A stretch of 64,000 bases of DNA from Nelumbo lutea (GCA_022828595.1 JAKGHH010000002.1:83916076-83980075); one strand, 5' to 3'; positions 11,256 to 22,420 are shown, numbered from the stretch's first letter. Made by a program: numbers and translations. The notes: generated from the sequence alone by a model not told the origin.

Positions 11256-11951
11256 TTGTTTCTCACTTGGTGTTTTTCCTATGCTTTATTATTCTCTTCT
11301 TGCCAGGTTGACTTGTTTCTCACTTGGCAGGTGAACTCCTCCATCCATGCCCTAACTATTCAATCAGAGAGGAACCTGAAACAGGCTCAAGCTGCTAAAG
11401 AGGCTTCCCATGCAGTGCGAACTGAGCTGAGGATAGCTCGGGAGTGGATCTATCATCTTGAGGGTGACACTTCGGCTCAGAAGAATGCCATCGAGACCTT
11501 GACATCGGAGAAGGTCGCAATGGACCGCGAGTTGGAGAGGCTTCGGAGGGAGAACATGGCCTTGAGGCTTGTTGTAAAGCACCTCGCGAACTCAAAAAGG
11601 GTCTTGGAGCACGAGGTGGAATACCTTAAGGCCGATATCAAGGAAAAGTTTGAGATCTTCTTCCAAGCCATTGAGGACACTAAAGTGAAGGCCATCGAAG
11701 AATATATCGAGTTGGAGCACTTTGAGGACTTGATGGTGGGCTCGTATCGAAGGAGTTTCAAGTTGAGCAGGTGGGTGATAAGGCATATGTACCCCGAACT
11801 TGACACCCGTGCCATAACCACCTCACGCATTACTCCGGAGATGGCTCTCGCGGCTGACAATGACCTAGACTCCGAAGATGAAGCAGACACCCCGAATGTC
11901 ATCGAAGTTCTTTCTGATGTCTTGGGCGAGGGAGGTGTGCCTCCGAAGTGA
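11256..11951 (+). CDS. Antisense accessory ORF (coiled coil) of the Tat-like gypsy element
   Basis: An uninterrupted frame of up to 231 codons on the strand opposite to the gypsy pol, ending 109 bases from the integrase end (tail to tail). The protein part from about residue 28 is a long heptad-like helix (ERNLKQAQAAKEA, then LTSEKVAMDRELERLRREN). A conserved-looking block follows with FEDLMVGSYRRSFKLSRWVI and MYPELD, then an acidic tail (DLDSEDEADTP). Just upstream are TTCTTGCCAG and TTGGCAG, likely 3' splice sites, so the true protein probably starts in an upstream exon now lost and the first Met here is not reliable. Antisense extra ORFs next to pol are known for plant Tat-lineage gypsy elements; the molecular role is unknown. 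It has no stops, unlike the pol frames beside it. Confidence 0.6.
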   Translation: MFLTWCFSYALLFSSCQVDLFLTWQVNSSIHALTIQSERNLKQAQAAKEASHAVRTELRIAREWIYHLEGDTSAQKNAIETLTSEKVAMDRELERLRRENMALRLVVKHLANSKRVLEHEVEYLKADIKEKFEIFFQAIEDTKVKAIEEYIELEHFEDLMVGSYRRSFKLSRWVIRHMYPELDTRAITTSRITPEMALAADNDLDSEDEADTPNVIEVLSDVLGEGGVPPK

Positions 11952-12059
11952 TATGTACCGAGCCTGCAAGCTCGTTTTTTCTTTTTGTCTTTGCATTAAA
12001 TTGATTGTAATTGAAACATTGGTAATGAAATACCCTTTTTAGTTAAGTGTTGTGCACTG

Positions 12060-12835
12060 TCATTCTTTCTTTTTGCCAAAGTGACTATATTGCCAAACTG
12101 TTAGAATTAGGTCCCCAAGGCGAGGGGGTTTCTCGAGGGGATTTCGTAATGAGGGGATTTCGATTTCGGCTGGAATGACTGTCTCTGTGCCATAGGTGAG
12201 GTGGAAGGGAGTTTCTTCGGTGGCAGTCTTCTCTGTAGTTCGATAGGCCCATAGGACGCTGGGTAGCTCATCCGCCAATAGTCCTTTAGCTCAGTCTAGC
12301 CTGGCCTTTAATCCACAGAGGACAGCTTTGTTCGTGACTTCTACTTGACCGTTTGCTTGCGGGTGCACGACTGACGTGAAGTTCTGCCGAATCCTCATGT
12401 CTTGGCACCATTCCTAGAATTTGATAACCCGAAGCAGTACACTATGTTCTTCCAAAAGAAGTTCTGTACATTTCGACTTGTGATTGTCACAAGAGGTTTA
12501 GCCTCTACCCACTTTGTGAAGTAATCTACCGCCACTACTAGGAACTTACTCCCACCTGTTGCTGGCGGGAATTGCCCAAGTAGGTCGATGCCCCATTGCA
12601 CAAAGGGCCATGGACTGGTGAGATACTTGAGATCAGTGGCGGGCTGATGGTGGATATTGGCATGCTTCTGGCACTTATCGCATTTTCTAACTAACTCAAT
12701 GACATATGCTTTCATTGTTGGCCAATAGTACCCTTGTCGTAGTGCTTTCTGAGCAAAGGCCCTACCCCCCAGGTGTCTGCCGCACAGGCCCTCATGAATG
12801 TCATGGAGGACAAGCTCGGTTTCGGGAGACCGCAA
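12060..12835 (-). pseudogene. Gypsy integrase (Tat-like), broken
   Basis: Reading leftward: an HHCC zinc-binding N-terminus (HDIHEGLCGRHLGG ... CDKCQKHA), then the core with WGIDLLGQFPPATGG, whose Asp is the first of the DDE triad, and FLVVAVDYFTKWVEA. After a frame break near 12400 come HPQANGQVEVTNK (the catalytic Glu region) and [20 protein letters not shown]. This is the C-terminal end of pol. A stop and a frameshift around 12280-12420 break it. The antisense accessory ORF lies just beyond. Confidence 0.88.
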
Positions 12836-13097
12836 GCAGCGCAGGTAGGGGAGCGTATAGGATCTTTGGTATAACCGTCCATCTATTAATGTATTTGGCT
12901 GTTTGGTGCTCTACCCTCCTGGCGGCATTGCGATCTACAGGGAGGGTCCCATGTAGCAGGAATCTCGCGAGTGGATCGATCCAGCTCGGCTCTGCTTGGA
13001 CGACTGGAGCTACCTCCTCTGCCCCCCCCCCCGAGAATGCTAGGCCGAGGTAAATCTTCTATATACACGGTCCTCATAGTATTATCATTGGTGCTGG

Positions 13098-13883
13098 CTA
13101 ACCAAGACAAGGCATCGGCCTCAGTATTCTCCGACCTCGGGATTTGCCTGATGAAGTGTGACTGGAAGTAAACAGAGCCTCCTTTACTTTGGCTAAGTAG
13201 GCGATCATAGTCGGTTCACGGGCTTCGTATTCTCCTGTAACCTGATTGACCACAAGATGGGAGTCGTTGCAGATGACGATGTGTTTAGATCTTACTTGTT
13301 GGGCCAGGGCTAGCTCAACTATCAACGCTTCATACTCCGCCTCATTGTTGGATGCTGAGAACTCGAAGCGTAGTGCGTACTCCAATTTTGTGCCACTCGG
13401 ACCGTGCAGAACTATTCTGGCTCCACTGCCCTACTAATTCGAGGAGCCATCTACGTGAAAGATCCAAGGCTCTTCATCCCAATTCGTGCTTGGCCTAACC
13501 TGAAGAGATACTGAACTGGGTGCAACCTCATGGTTTTCGGACTCAACCGGCATGGGAGCACCGAGCTCGCCCGAATTGGGGGCTTCGGGCTCAATCGAGC
13601 TAGGGACTTCGGAGCTGAATGTGCACTCTACAACAAAATCCGCCAAGGCTTGGGCCTTGATAGCAGACTGCGACATGTACTGGAGGTTGTAATCACTAAG
13701 CTCGATGGCCCACTTCATAAGTTGAGTAGAAATCTCAGGCCTAAGTAACACTTGCCTCAGAGGTTTGTCAGTGAGGACGATAATGGTAGGGGATTGGAAG
13801 TACAGGCGGAGCTTGCAGGTTGCAATGACCAATGCGTAGGCTACTTTTTCTATCTCCGGATATCTCGTCTCCGCTCCCTGCAA
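13098..13883 (-). pseudogene. Gypsy dual RNase H region
   Basis: Two RNase H-like parts follow each other. The first (13550-13883) has RYPEIEKVAYALVIATCKLR and QALADFVVE, the usual Ty3 RNase H next to RT. The second has WIFHVDGSS (about 13440) and, after a frame break, SNNEAEYEALIVELALAQ, the second archaeal-type RNase H with its Asp and Glu. Two RNase H domains in tandem are a hallmark of the Tat lineage of plant gypsy elements. A stop near 13433 and a poly-C run near 13021-13031 break the frame. Confidence 0.85.
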
Positions 13884-13907
13884 TACTTTACTAACATAGT
13901 AGATGGG

Positions 13908-14992
13908 TCATTGGACCCGATCTACTACCTTTATTAGTACCAAGTTGACCACTTTGTCACTTGCTGAGAGATATAGCTCTAGAACATCGCCCTCTTCGGG
14001 CCGGGTCAAAACTAGGATACTGGTGAGGTATCTTTTGAGTTCGTCAAACACAAGCTGGCAACCTGGGGTCCATTCGAACCCTTTGCTTTTCATTGCCTTA
14101 AAGAAAGGCAAGCAGTGGTCTGCCGACTTGGACATAAAACGACTCAGAGCGGCTATTCTGTCGTTCAACCTTTGAATCTCTTTTACTTTTCGGGGTGGTC
14201 TCATATCTAGGATGGCCTTTATTTTGTTCGGGTTATTCTCAATACCGCGTCAGTTGACGATGTACCCTAGGAATTTACCCGAGGTGACACTGAAGACACA
14301 CTTGGTTGGGTTTAGCTTCATGTTAAATTGGTGCAGAATTTGAAAGACAGAATGCAAATCTTGTATTAACTCATGTGAAAATTGGGTTTTGATGACCATG
14401 TCGTCTACATAACATTCTTAGTGCCAAGTAAGGGTTTAAATAGCTTATTCACAAGTCTTTGAAAGGTTTCCCCAGCATTTTTTAGTTTGAAAGGCATAAC
14501 CTTGTAGCAGTATAGGCCAAACTCGGTTATGAAAGCGGTCTTTTCCTTGTCGATCGGGTCCATCCTGATCTGATTGTAGCCCAAGTAGGCATCCAGGAAG
14601 CTTAGCAACTCGTGCCCCGAGGTCGCGTCCACTAGGCGGTCGATCCTGGGGAGGGGGAAGCAATCTTTCGGGCAAGCTTGGTTCAGGCTAGTGTAGTCGA
14701 TGCACATGCACCACTTGCTGTTAGCCTTTTTCACCAGAACGGGGTTGGCCACCCAGCTCGGGTAATGAACTTCCCTTATGAAGTCTGCTGTGATGAGCTT
14801 CCTGACCTCCTCGTCGACTGCCCTCCATTGCTCTGGGGTTAGGTTGCGTTTCTTCTGTCTAATGGGCCTAACTACAAGATCAGTATTGAGTTTGTGACTT
14901 AGGAGGTTAGGGTCTATGCCAGGCATTTCTGCTACGGACCAAGAAAAAACATCTAAGTTATCGAGTAAGAAGCGTACAAGTTCGGACCGCAA
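13908..14992 (-). pseudogene. Gypsy reverse transcriptase
   Basis: Upstream of the RNase H parts on the minus strand. The N-terminal half (14405-14992) is open: SKWCMCIDYTSLNQACPKD, then LLSFLDAYLGYNQI with the first catalytic Asp, then MPFKLKNAGETFQRL. The VDDM catalytic pair is encoded at about 14395-14405, just past a frame break. The connection region continues with RIAALSRFMSKSADHCLPFF at 14100-14170. The polymerase is recognisable but split by at least one frameshift and stop. Confidence 0.9.
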
Positions 14993-15170
14993 GGGCTCCT
15001 CCAGGGGAAGCGCGAATCTGAAGTGTTCGGGTTGGGTCCTTTCTCAAGACAGGGATGGGAATGGTCTCCTCCATGGGCGCAGCTCACTCCTTGTTCTATT
15101 CCACGGGTTGCTCCGACTTGAGGTCGCTGGCCACCTTGGCTTTTCCCTTAAGGGCGGAAACGTAGCATTT

Positions 15171-15544
15171 GCGGGACTCAAGCTAGTCGCCCCGCACTAC
15201 CCTAATGCCGAAGTCTATGGGGAACTTCATGGCTAAATAGTAGGTGGACACCACAGCCCTTAAAGCATGGGTGATCAGCTGACCTACTATGGCATTGTAT
15301 GGGGAGGGTATTGCAACCAACAAGAAGTCGTGTTTGAGCCTCACTGTGCTAGACTTTGCGGGACTCAAGCTGGTCGCCCCGCACTACCCTAATGCCGAAG
15401 TCCGTGGGGAACTTCATGGCTAAATAGTAGGTGGACACCACAGCCCTTAAAGCATGGGTGATCAGCTGACCTACTATGGCATTGTATGGGGAGGGGATTG
15501 CAACCAACAAGAAGTCGTGTTTGAGCCTCACCGTGCTAGGCCAC
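15171..15544 (-). repeat. 187-bp tandem duplication inside gypsy pol
   Basis: GCGGGACTCAAGCT starts at 15171 and again at 15358, and the sequence is nearly identical over the whole 187-bp unit. 187 is not a multiple of three, so the duplication itself shifts the pol frame in the protease-RT linker (repeated protein piece HDFLLVAIPSPYNAIVG). Confidence 0.93.
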
Positions 15545-15594
15545 GTGCCGACTTCCATAGGTATTGTAACCTTTCCCAGGGGCCTTACTTCCTC

Positions 15595-17722
15595 TCAGCT
15601 GAAGCTGACCAGTGGGGTGTTCGCGGGCTTCAAGTCACTTTCTTGGAATTGGAGTTGGTCGAAAGCCACTTTGAAAAGGATATCTGCCAAACTGTCTGAA
15701 TCGACAAGGACGTGCCAAACTTCAAAATCATTGATCTTTACCTTTATGATGAGCGCGTCATCGTGGGGGTAGTGAACTCCACGCGCGTCGTCCTTAGTGA
15801 AGAGTATGAGGTCTTCTATCCTTGGCCATTTCGGGGGACTCTGCTCTTCTCTAGCGGCCTTACGGGTTGATGCCCAAGCTGCTGCTGAGGTGCAACCTGC
15901 TACAATCAACCCTCCAACGATCACATGGATCGTTTCCCGAATTGGCCTTTCCTCCGGGGGTTGCTTCTGCGACTGCACTGCTGGCCTGTTGCGGGACTCA
16001 GGGGCATCCCTACTGTGCTCCCCTTGCCGGCCTACCTCATTGTTATTATTATTACCATTATTCTGTACAAAATTCCTTAGGTATCTGCGATGAATGAGTT
16101 CCTCTATCTCATCGCGGAGATTCTTACAGAGCTCGGTACTATGACCGTGGTCTCTATGAAAGCTGCAATATAAATTTTTATTCCTTTCATTCGGGTTCCC
16201 TCTCAAATGGGGTGGCCACTTTATGTATGGGGCATCCTTGATCGCCATCAGGATCTCAGCCCGCTTCGCATTCAAGGGTGTATAGTCTGTTCGATCTGCC
16301 GCAGGAGCTCGGAACAACTGACTTGGCTTCGCCCCTCGAGCTAAGTCTTTCTTCCTCATGTCCTCTTGGTTGGAAGGTTCGCTTTTCCTCCTTCTTTTTT
16401 CAAACCCGCCCTCAACTCTTTGATTGATCTCCTCCTCTGTTCTTATGAACCTGCCCGCGAGCTTGAGGAACTCAGCTATGGTTGTGGGATGGTTGACCAC
16501 CATGTGCCATTTGAATTCCTTGTGTGTCACACCCCTCTTGGCCATTGCAAGTTGTACTACGGGGTCTAGGCGTGGTATCTGTAAGCACGCATCATTGAAT
16601 CGCTTGATATAGCTCCAGATGGACTCCCCTTCCTTCTAAACTATACCGAGGAGGCTCTCCTCAATTCGGGGGCACTGCTTGCTGGTGACGAAGTGCGCGG
16701 TGAAGACTTGCACAAATGGGTCCAGCTCCTTATCGACCTGGGGGTCATGTTCCTATAATAGGTGCGGGCCACTCCTTTGAAGGTGGTAGTGAAGGCCACA
16801 CACATGCAGGACTTGCTGGCCCTCGTCAAGTGCATCTGGGACTGAAAAGCATTAACATGATCACTTGGGTCAAAGAAACCATCATATTTGTCTAGCGGGG
16901 GGAGTTTGAAATCTTTGGGCATGGAGACAGCGAGGAGTTCTGATGACAGGGGGGAAGGGACTGAAAGAATAGGAGTAACCTTTACCTCGTCTGAGCTCGC
17001 TTCCTCTTTACCTCCACGGCTGCTTGGAAGGCTCAGTATTGGCGCTGCTTGCTTCGGTGTTGTCGAGCTCAATGAGCCCGGACTACTGGTGGTAGTCCGC
17101 GGCTAAGGCGCCAAACTGGTTTTCTGCGAGTGAGAGCCCGAACTGAGAGTGCCGAGGTGATGCTGACTTGATAGGTCGGGAGGTCCCCGATCTGTCGGCA
17201 TACTACAAAGCAGTAGTTGGTGTTTCCCTCCTGCCAAGGGATGGGGCTTGGCTTCTGGAGGGGTTCTGAGCTTGGGAAGCTTCTCCCTGGTGAGGGCGCC
17301 CGCCCTGAGGAGAGGGCTTGACTTGCTTGACAGTAGGGTGTCGAGGTGGGAGCTGTGGCTGGCTCTGAGGCACTTGGGGGAACTGCTGTTGGTAGTGGTA
17401 CTGAGAGACGTGATGTAGCACCTGCTGCTAGTAGAGTTGGTGTTGCTGAAGCTGCTGCATTTGGGCTTGCATGGCCCACATGCATTGCATCAAATCATCG
17501 AGTTGGTTCTAGAGGGACAACGGTTGGTTCAACGAAGGTTGTCTCAATAGAGGGGGGAAGGGGAACATTCACAGGCACCACTGTTTGTGGCACATTCAAG
17601 CTAGCGACTCCGTCCACCGAGAGGGGGATGGTGAATTGTCCGATGTAGACAGTGGAGGGCTAAGGGTGTTCTCCAACGGCATTGAGGTCAGCATTACGTC
17701 TATCACTGCCGGAGGAGGCCAT
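15595..17722 (-). pseudogene. Gypsy gag and protease
   Basis: Reading leftward from a Met at about 17722 (MASSGSDRRNADLN, then an early stop). A Pro/Gln-rich region follows (17069-17485). The gag core is at 16641-17072 (DFKLPPLDKYDGFFDPSDHV). Then 15595-16545 encodes FLKLAGRFIRTEEEIN, the knuckle YCSFHRDHGHSTELC, and the protease region VLVDSDSLADILF. The protease motif is normally DSGSSADIL, so the catalytic Gly is Asp here. Stops at about 16640 and 17060 and the early stop break the polyprotein. Confidence 0.85.
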
Positions 17723-17778
17723 GAATGCTAAGTTTTCTTTCTTTAGAAAAGAGCTAGAGGTTGAGGCTTTTTGAAGCG

Positions 17779-17798
17779 TTTCCCACAAACGGCACTAA
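17779..17798 (-). other. Primer-site region of the Tat-like gypsy element
   Basis: On the minus strand it reads TAGTGCCGTTTGTGGGAAA, close to the TTGGCGCCGTCTGTGGGAA boundary motif found next to the 5' LTR of many plant gypsy elements. It lies between the LTR and gag. Two bases differ from the usual primer core. Confidence 0.6.
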
Positions 17799-18561
17799 TG
17801 ATGACGCACAATCCCTAGTTGCCGGTAACCTTGCCTATGACGTAGCGGGAGATACCTGAAACAAGGAGGAAACAAGAGATTCCCGGGGGAGGAACCCAAT
17901 GGGAATGCAAGGAAGATGAGAAATTCTCTTAGACCAGAAGGCGCAAAGTATCACTTACCTTTACTATGGGGGGAACAGGGCCTTTTATAACTGCCCTGGT
18001 GCACTCACTCTCAAGCCTCTGCCAGATCAAGTGTAATCGCCTCTGCATGGGGCAGACATAACCGCCATTGTCTTCCCTATCGGAGCCGTCTCTGCAACGA
18101 TTGAGATGGCGGTAGCAGGTGGTCGTTGGAGTGCGACTGTCACGTGTCAAATCCCTGATCAGTCAAGTGCGCCGCCTCAGAGTACGAACTTCTTTGGTGT
18201 CAAGTACGGTCGTTCAATCATGTGACCTAGAGGCGAGGTACCGAAGTGGTGCACGAGGTGAAGTCTTGAGCTTAGACAGGAGTGTGGCCCGGACTTACCC
18301 AAGGTGGATTACTTCGGGCTTTGCCTTTCGTTGTGTTCCTTGCAGGGCTCGGGATTTCTAAGGAAAGCTCGGGTTGCGGGTTCTACCTCCCGGGAAGCGC
18401 GGGCTCTCTTTTGGAGAGCTCAGGGCCTCTCCTTGGGGAGCTCGGGCCTCTTCTTGGGCTATGGCTATGTCACTGTGCCGAGCTGACACTCTTGCCAGGT
18501 CATACCCAATTGCCTCCACGTGTCGCACGGCCAAGGGGTCGGGCAAAATCTCCCTCCATCA
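17799..18561 (-). repeat. 5' LTR of the Tat-like gypsy element
   Basis: It starts TGATGACGC at 17799 and the best end is CCATCA at 18561, giving TGATG...CATCA short inverted ends and about 763 bp. A TATA-type box (TTATAAAAGG on the minus strand, 17981-17990) points toward gag. No matching LTR was found at the left side, so the 3' LTR is deleted and the element is truncated near 11.25 kb. Confidence 0.65.
17981..17990 (-). promoter_or_regulatory. TATA box in gypsy LTR
   Basis: TTATAAAAGG on the minus strand, in the middle of the LTR and about 260 bases upstream of the gag start, the expected position for LTR transcription. Confidence 0.6.
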
Positions 18562-20160
18562 GAGACCAAACTCTATTTTTTCCACTATTGGAACTAGTTG
18601 TTTCAACATTAGAAGTTGCACTTCTACAAGTTGTAGATTTTTTATGCCCTATACATGTAAGTTATGCATTTCAAATAATAAATTATTTTTTTATTTCCAA
18701 TTTCAATATTCATATTTTCACAATATGATTCAAGTAAAATATCTAAACCATCTTTCCTAATCCTAGGATCTAATATTATAGTTAAATAGTAAAGAGGAGA
18801 TATATTCTACCAATATTTTTTTAATTTATCTTCCATTACTTTAACAATTCTTGTGAATTATGGATTTTTTTCTATATTTTGCAAAACATTCACTGATTAT
18901 GAATAATTAATTAACTAAAAGACAACTAGTTAGGTAATAAACACCCGAAAATTCATTAGTTGTGTCATATAAATTGTGTAAAAAATATCTTATACAAATT
19001 AGAATTTGTATTATAAAAATTCATTAGTTGTGTCATGTGTCATTTTTGCATTATAAAAATCAATAAGAATTTGTTTGTAAGAAATACAACTTTGTAATAT
19101 AAAATAGGTAGAATTTTATCTATGTTGAACATCCAACATAAAATGTTTATATTTTAAACCATAATTTGACATAAATATTTAAATTCTTGTTTTCTTCCTC
19201 CTAAACTTTTAATATATATAATACAATTTCTTATTTTAGAAATATGATGAGAAATAATATTTAAAGCATCTTGAATACATAAATTTAAGATGTGATGTGC
19301 ACATCTAATATGAAATAATTTACCATTTAAACATTGTTTTAATTGATATTTTAAAATATTTATTATTGAATAATTATTATTATAATTTTCAAAACAAATA
19401 GAAAGTTTATTGTCAATTCCATTAGCATGTAAAGTATTTAAACTAATTGCAGCAATAGCTAGGCCAATATGTGGCAATTTAAGACAAGTAAGACTTAAAA
19501 TTCTTTTTTATAAAAACCAGTTTTCATCAATAAAATGGTTGGTAATACAAATATAACTTAATATTAAATTTAGAGGCCCAAATATCAAAAGTAATTGCAA
19601 CTTTAGAATTAAGACTTGATAAAATAGAAAATAAATTTTGTTTATATTAAAAAAATTCAAAGCATCTACTCTATTAGTATTTCTAGAAACTTTTTTAAAT
19701 TGTAGATTTATAGAATTATATAAAAACAAATTTCAAGTTTAGTGTCCTTAGCTAATAAAAATGGTTGTTCAGAATATATTTTGCTAACTCTTGCCTCATT
19801 TATTCTTGTAAATATTTAAAAGTACCAAAACCCCCATACCCAATTTGTGTTTATGATTTTTCTTTAAAAATACCAATACCACCCTTGCCAAAGTAGCTAA
19901 AGTCACTCCTACAGTTTTGTCAAACAACCCTTTTTCCCTTCCCCTCAACCTCCTCTATTTTAATTAATTTCCAAACCGAGTTAGTGAACTTAATGCTCTT
20001 CTTTTTCTTTCCCCCAGTAGCAATACTAGGGGTGGGAACTCCGACAATGTCAATAGCATCCATATTGATGCTAACACTATCATGTTGCGGCTGAACATCG
20101 TCGGCATTGAACATGTTTGGGAACTGGTTTTGAGAGGAGTCAACCATTTTTTTAATTCTA
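18562..20160 (-). pseudogene. hAT transposase remnant
   Basis: Reading leftward: an N-terminal part from 20147 (MVDSSQNQFPNMFN), a Lys-rich stretch KKKKSIKFTNSVWKLIKIEE that fits the start of a BED zinc finger, then a weak, broken BED-like region near 19830-19915. A middle part (19508-19729) follows, then 19154-19477 with KLFHIRCAHHILNLCIQDAL, the clear hAT (ricesleeper-type) signature. Many stops break it. The C-terminal dimerisation region expected at 18.6-19.15 kb is too degraded to read. It lies inside the hAT ends at 10991 and 20875. Confidence 0.8.
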
Positions 20161-20690
20161 AAAAAATAAAAAATAATTTAATTGAACTTACTTGGATTAC
20201 CAATTCAGAATCTCAACTTGATTTCAATGGTTGAATTCTCCAAGCCTCCCAAATTGCTAACTTGAGATACTTGAGCAAGCCTTCTCTTATTGAAATTTGA
20301 ATAAAGTCGAGACTTGAGAATTGGAGAGAGTAAGAGAGAGAATTGTAGAATTGGTGAAATGAGAATGGTGGTTGATAGGGCTATTTATAGGATTTGAAAA
20401 TAATTCAATTGCCAAAATACCCTAAAAATTAGTTGTTTTTTAGTTGTTGGGAGGGGTATTTTGTCATTATAAAGTCATTTATCACTAACCAAAATTCTCT
20501 CCAAACTAGTTGTTATATAGTTGCTAAGGGCATTTTTATCATTTTTTCTCCCCCCAAAGCCAAAATACATAAATATCCCCCTTATATGTCTGTTTATAGT
20601 TGTTGGGGGTATTTCTATAGCGTCCCCCCCCCAAAAAAAAAAGAAGCCATTGGGGGGTACCCTAATGGCTAATTTCTCAGGCGGGCCATG
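20161..20690 (-). other. hAT 5' flank with three decayed copies of one short motif
   Basis: Between transposase and right terminus. Three related pieces (TAGTTGTTGGGAGGGGTATTTT near 20440, TAGTTGCTAAGGGCATTTTT near 20515, TAGTTGTTGGGGGTATTTCT near 20593) recur about 75-80 bases apart. A C9-A11 run follows at about 20622-20642. No coding sequence. Confidence 0.5.
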
Positions 20691-20883
20691 CCATGCCGTG
20701 CCGACATAGGGACCACGGGCGGCATAGGCATGGCATGCACAATTGTGTCGTGTCATGCTGGCATATGGACTTGAAACCCTTGGCCCAGCATGACCCCTAC
20801 GGTCATGTCATGCCTGGTATGACCCCTGTGCTATCGTGTCAGACCGCAGACAAAACAACCCGATTTACACCTTTAGGAATGAC

Positions 20884-21290
20884 AATGGGTAGGTTTGGAG
20901 AGAGGATCACTCCCCGTTGGGGAAAAATTTAGATTGCATCCCCAATCCCCGATGAAGACAGTTTCCTCATCGAGGACCTAAATCGCCAAATTTTTTAATT
21001 AAAAGTTTGTTTTTAGAAAGTTATTTAAAATAAAGGAAAATTAAAATGTAAATAATGTTAAATTTATTTAGACATTTAATATAAATAATATATTATTTAT
21101 AAATAAAATTATATATTTAATATATATAATCAGGTTAGGGTGGGGCTCCCCATCCCTATCCTAGCCCCCAGTCGATTGTTCCTATTAATCTTATCCCCAC
21201 CCCATTCCCATTAAAGCATTCTCCATCCCCGTCCCTACTTGGTCCAGGATGTCAATACACGAGATGGGGAAAATTACCATCCGTACCTTT
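20884..21290. repeat. Possible GC-rich-ended MITE
   Basis: GC-rich 'ccccatcccc' type ends flank an AT-rich core (20995-21130). The left part has GATGAAGACAGTTTCCTCATC and the right part CCATCCCTATCCTAGCCCCC. This is the pattern of common plant hAT-like MITEs with GGGGATGGGG ends. No target duplication was confirmed and the borders are approximate. Confidence 0.35.
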
Positions 21291-21395
21291 GAATTGTATA
21301 ACCCATAACAAATAAGTTTTAAGCCCAACAAACCTTAATTAACATCTTTTTTCCCGTGCACCACGAGGGCCACTAGTAGCACATTAAAAGAATAA

Positions 21396-22420
21396 GGCTG
21401 CATTTCTTTGAGGTGTAAATTCAAATACGGCTTTAGTGATGGATGGAAATTAGGACGGATTGATTTTGAAAATTACATTGATCACGTTTGGATTTCTATG
21501 GTGTAAATTTTCAAACTGGGTTTCGAGAATAGTTGGGTCTCGACCGAAAGTTCTGATTCCGTTGAAACCGATCAGTTTGTCCGGAATCGGGCTGAAAAAC
21601 AAATTGCAAGACAAGTTAAGCAATTTTAGAGACGAAAGTTTTCTTATCTGGTTAGGAATCCGTCCGAAGAAGCTATTTCCCTAAAGCTCGGGAAACTCTA
21701 GTAGAAACTCTACCAGATTTCTGCGCCTGAAGCAAGACAACCACTGTCAAGGATGTTACCTGAAGCAAGACAACCACTGTCAAGGATGTTACCAGATTTT
21801 GCTTCGAGAAACTCTAGCAGAAATATCATCGGAACTCTGGAACTTTGGAACTCTTCCTCAAGGTGGATTTTGCTTCGATCGGGAAAATCATAAGCAAGAA
21901 CTGGAAGAGAGAGAAAAATAAAAGTTCTAGCCTATTGCGAACCTGCTCTTCATCTCCGTCAACCTGCTCTTCATCTCCGGCTCCGGGTGTCCCACTGTCC
22001 TCTGGCTCCGACTCCGTGAGGTCCCACTGTCCCATTGTCCTCTGGCTCTGGCTCCGTGAGGTCCCACCATGGGTGCTCTGAGATGGTGGAAACGCCGGTC
22101 GAACCCAGTTTACCATTGCAGCGCTGAGTAGAGGTGCGAGCTCCGATTCATTGTCGTTTACCTGGGTGAAGGAACAGATGGAAATTTCTTACGCCGGTGA
22201 AGAATCTTGCGGCATGGAGGCTAAGCGGAGAAGAGATACAGATTGGGAACAAACGAGAGTGAAACCAGGGAGGAAGAAGAACAAGGAGAGAGAGTCCATC
22301 GAATTTTGAAAAGATGGAGTTTTACATCGATTTTATATAAAATTTACCTAAAGTAAAATTTTACACTCATCTAAGATGTAACGTATATAAAATCAATTTT
22401 CCACCTCAAACAAATACGCC
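21396..22420. mobile_element. PIF/Harbinger-like non-autonomous element, TAA duplication
   Basis: The left end is GGCTGCATTTCTTTGAGGTG. The right end reversed is GGCGTATTTGTTTGAGGTGG, a terminal inverted repeat with a few mismatches. Both sides have TAA (21393-21395 and 22421-22423), the 3-bp target typical of PIF/Harbinger. The 1025-bp interior has no transposase. It holds a 33-bp tandem duplication and a Ser/Glu-coding stretch near 21950-22080 that I do not treat as a gene. Confidence 0.7.
21726..21791. repeat. 33-bp exact tandem duplication
   Basis: CCTGAAGCAAGACAACCACT starts at 21726 and again at 21759, and the 33-bp units look identical. It lies inside the PIF/Harbinger-like element. 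The unit length keeps a reading frame, but no convincing gene is present. Confidence 0.95.

Larger units (their letters stand above)
10991..20875 (-). mobile_element. hAT transposon carrying a nested gypsy element
   Basis: The left end reads TAGAGGTGTAAATCAGGTTG. The right end, reversed, reads TAAAGGTGTAAATCGGGTTG. These are matching terminal inverted repeats of hAT type. The flanks are GGAATGCC (10983-10990) and GGAATGAC (20876-20883), an 8-bp target duplication with one mismatch, which is the hAT length. Subterminal parts are rich in GGCCAGCAC and GGCATGC words. The hAT transposase remnant lies at 18.6-20.15 kb on the minus strand. About 7.3 kb of Tat-like gypsy sequence (about 11.25-18.56 kb) sits between the left end and the transposase, so the gypsy element inserted into the hAT element. 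Confidence 0.8.

Noticed and set aside
21826..22116. Ser/Glu-rich minus-strand frame in the PIF/Harbinger-like element
   Set aside because: Low-complexity composition from short GC-rich repeats; no conserved motif. Captured gene sequence is possible but unproven.
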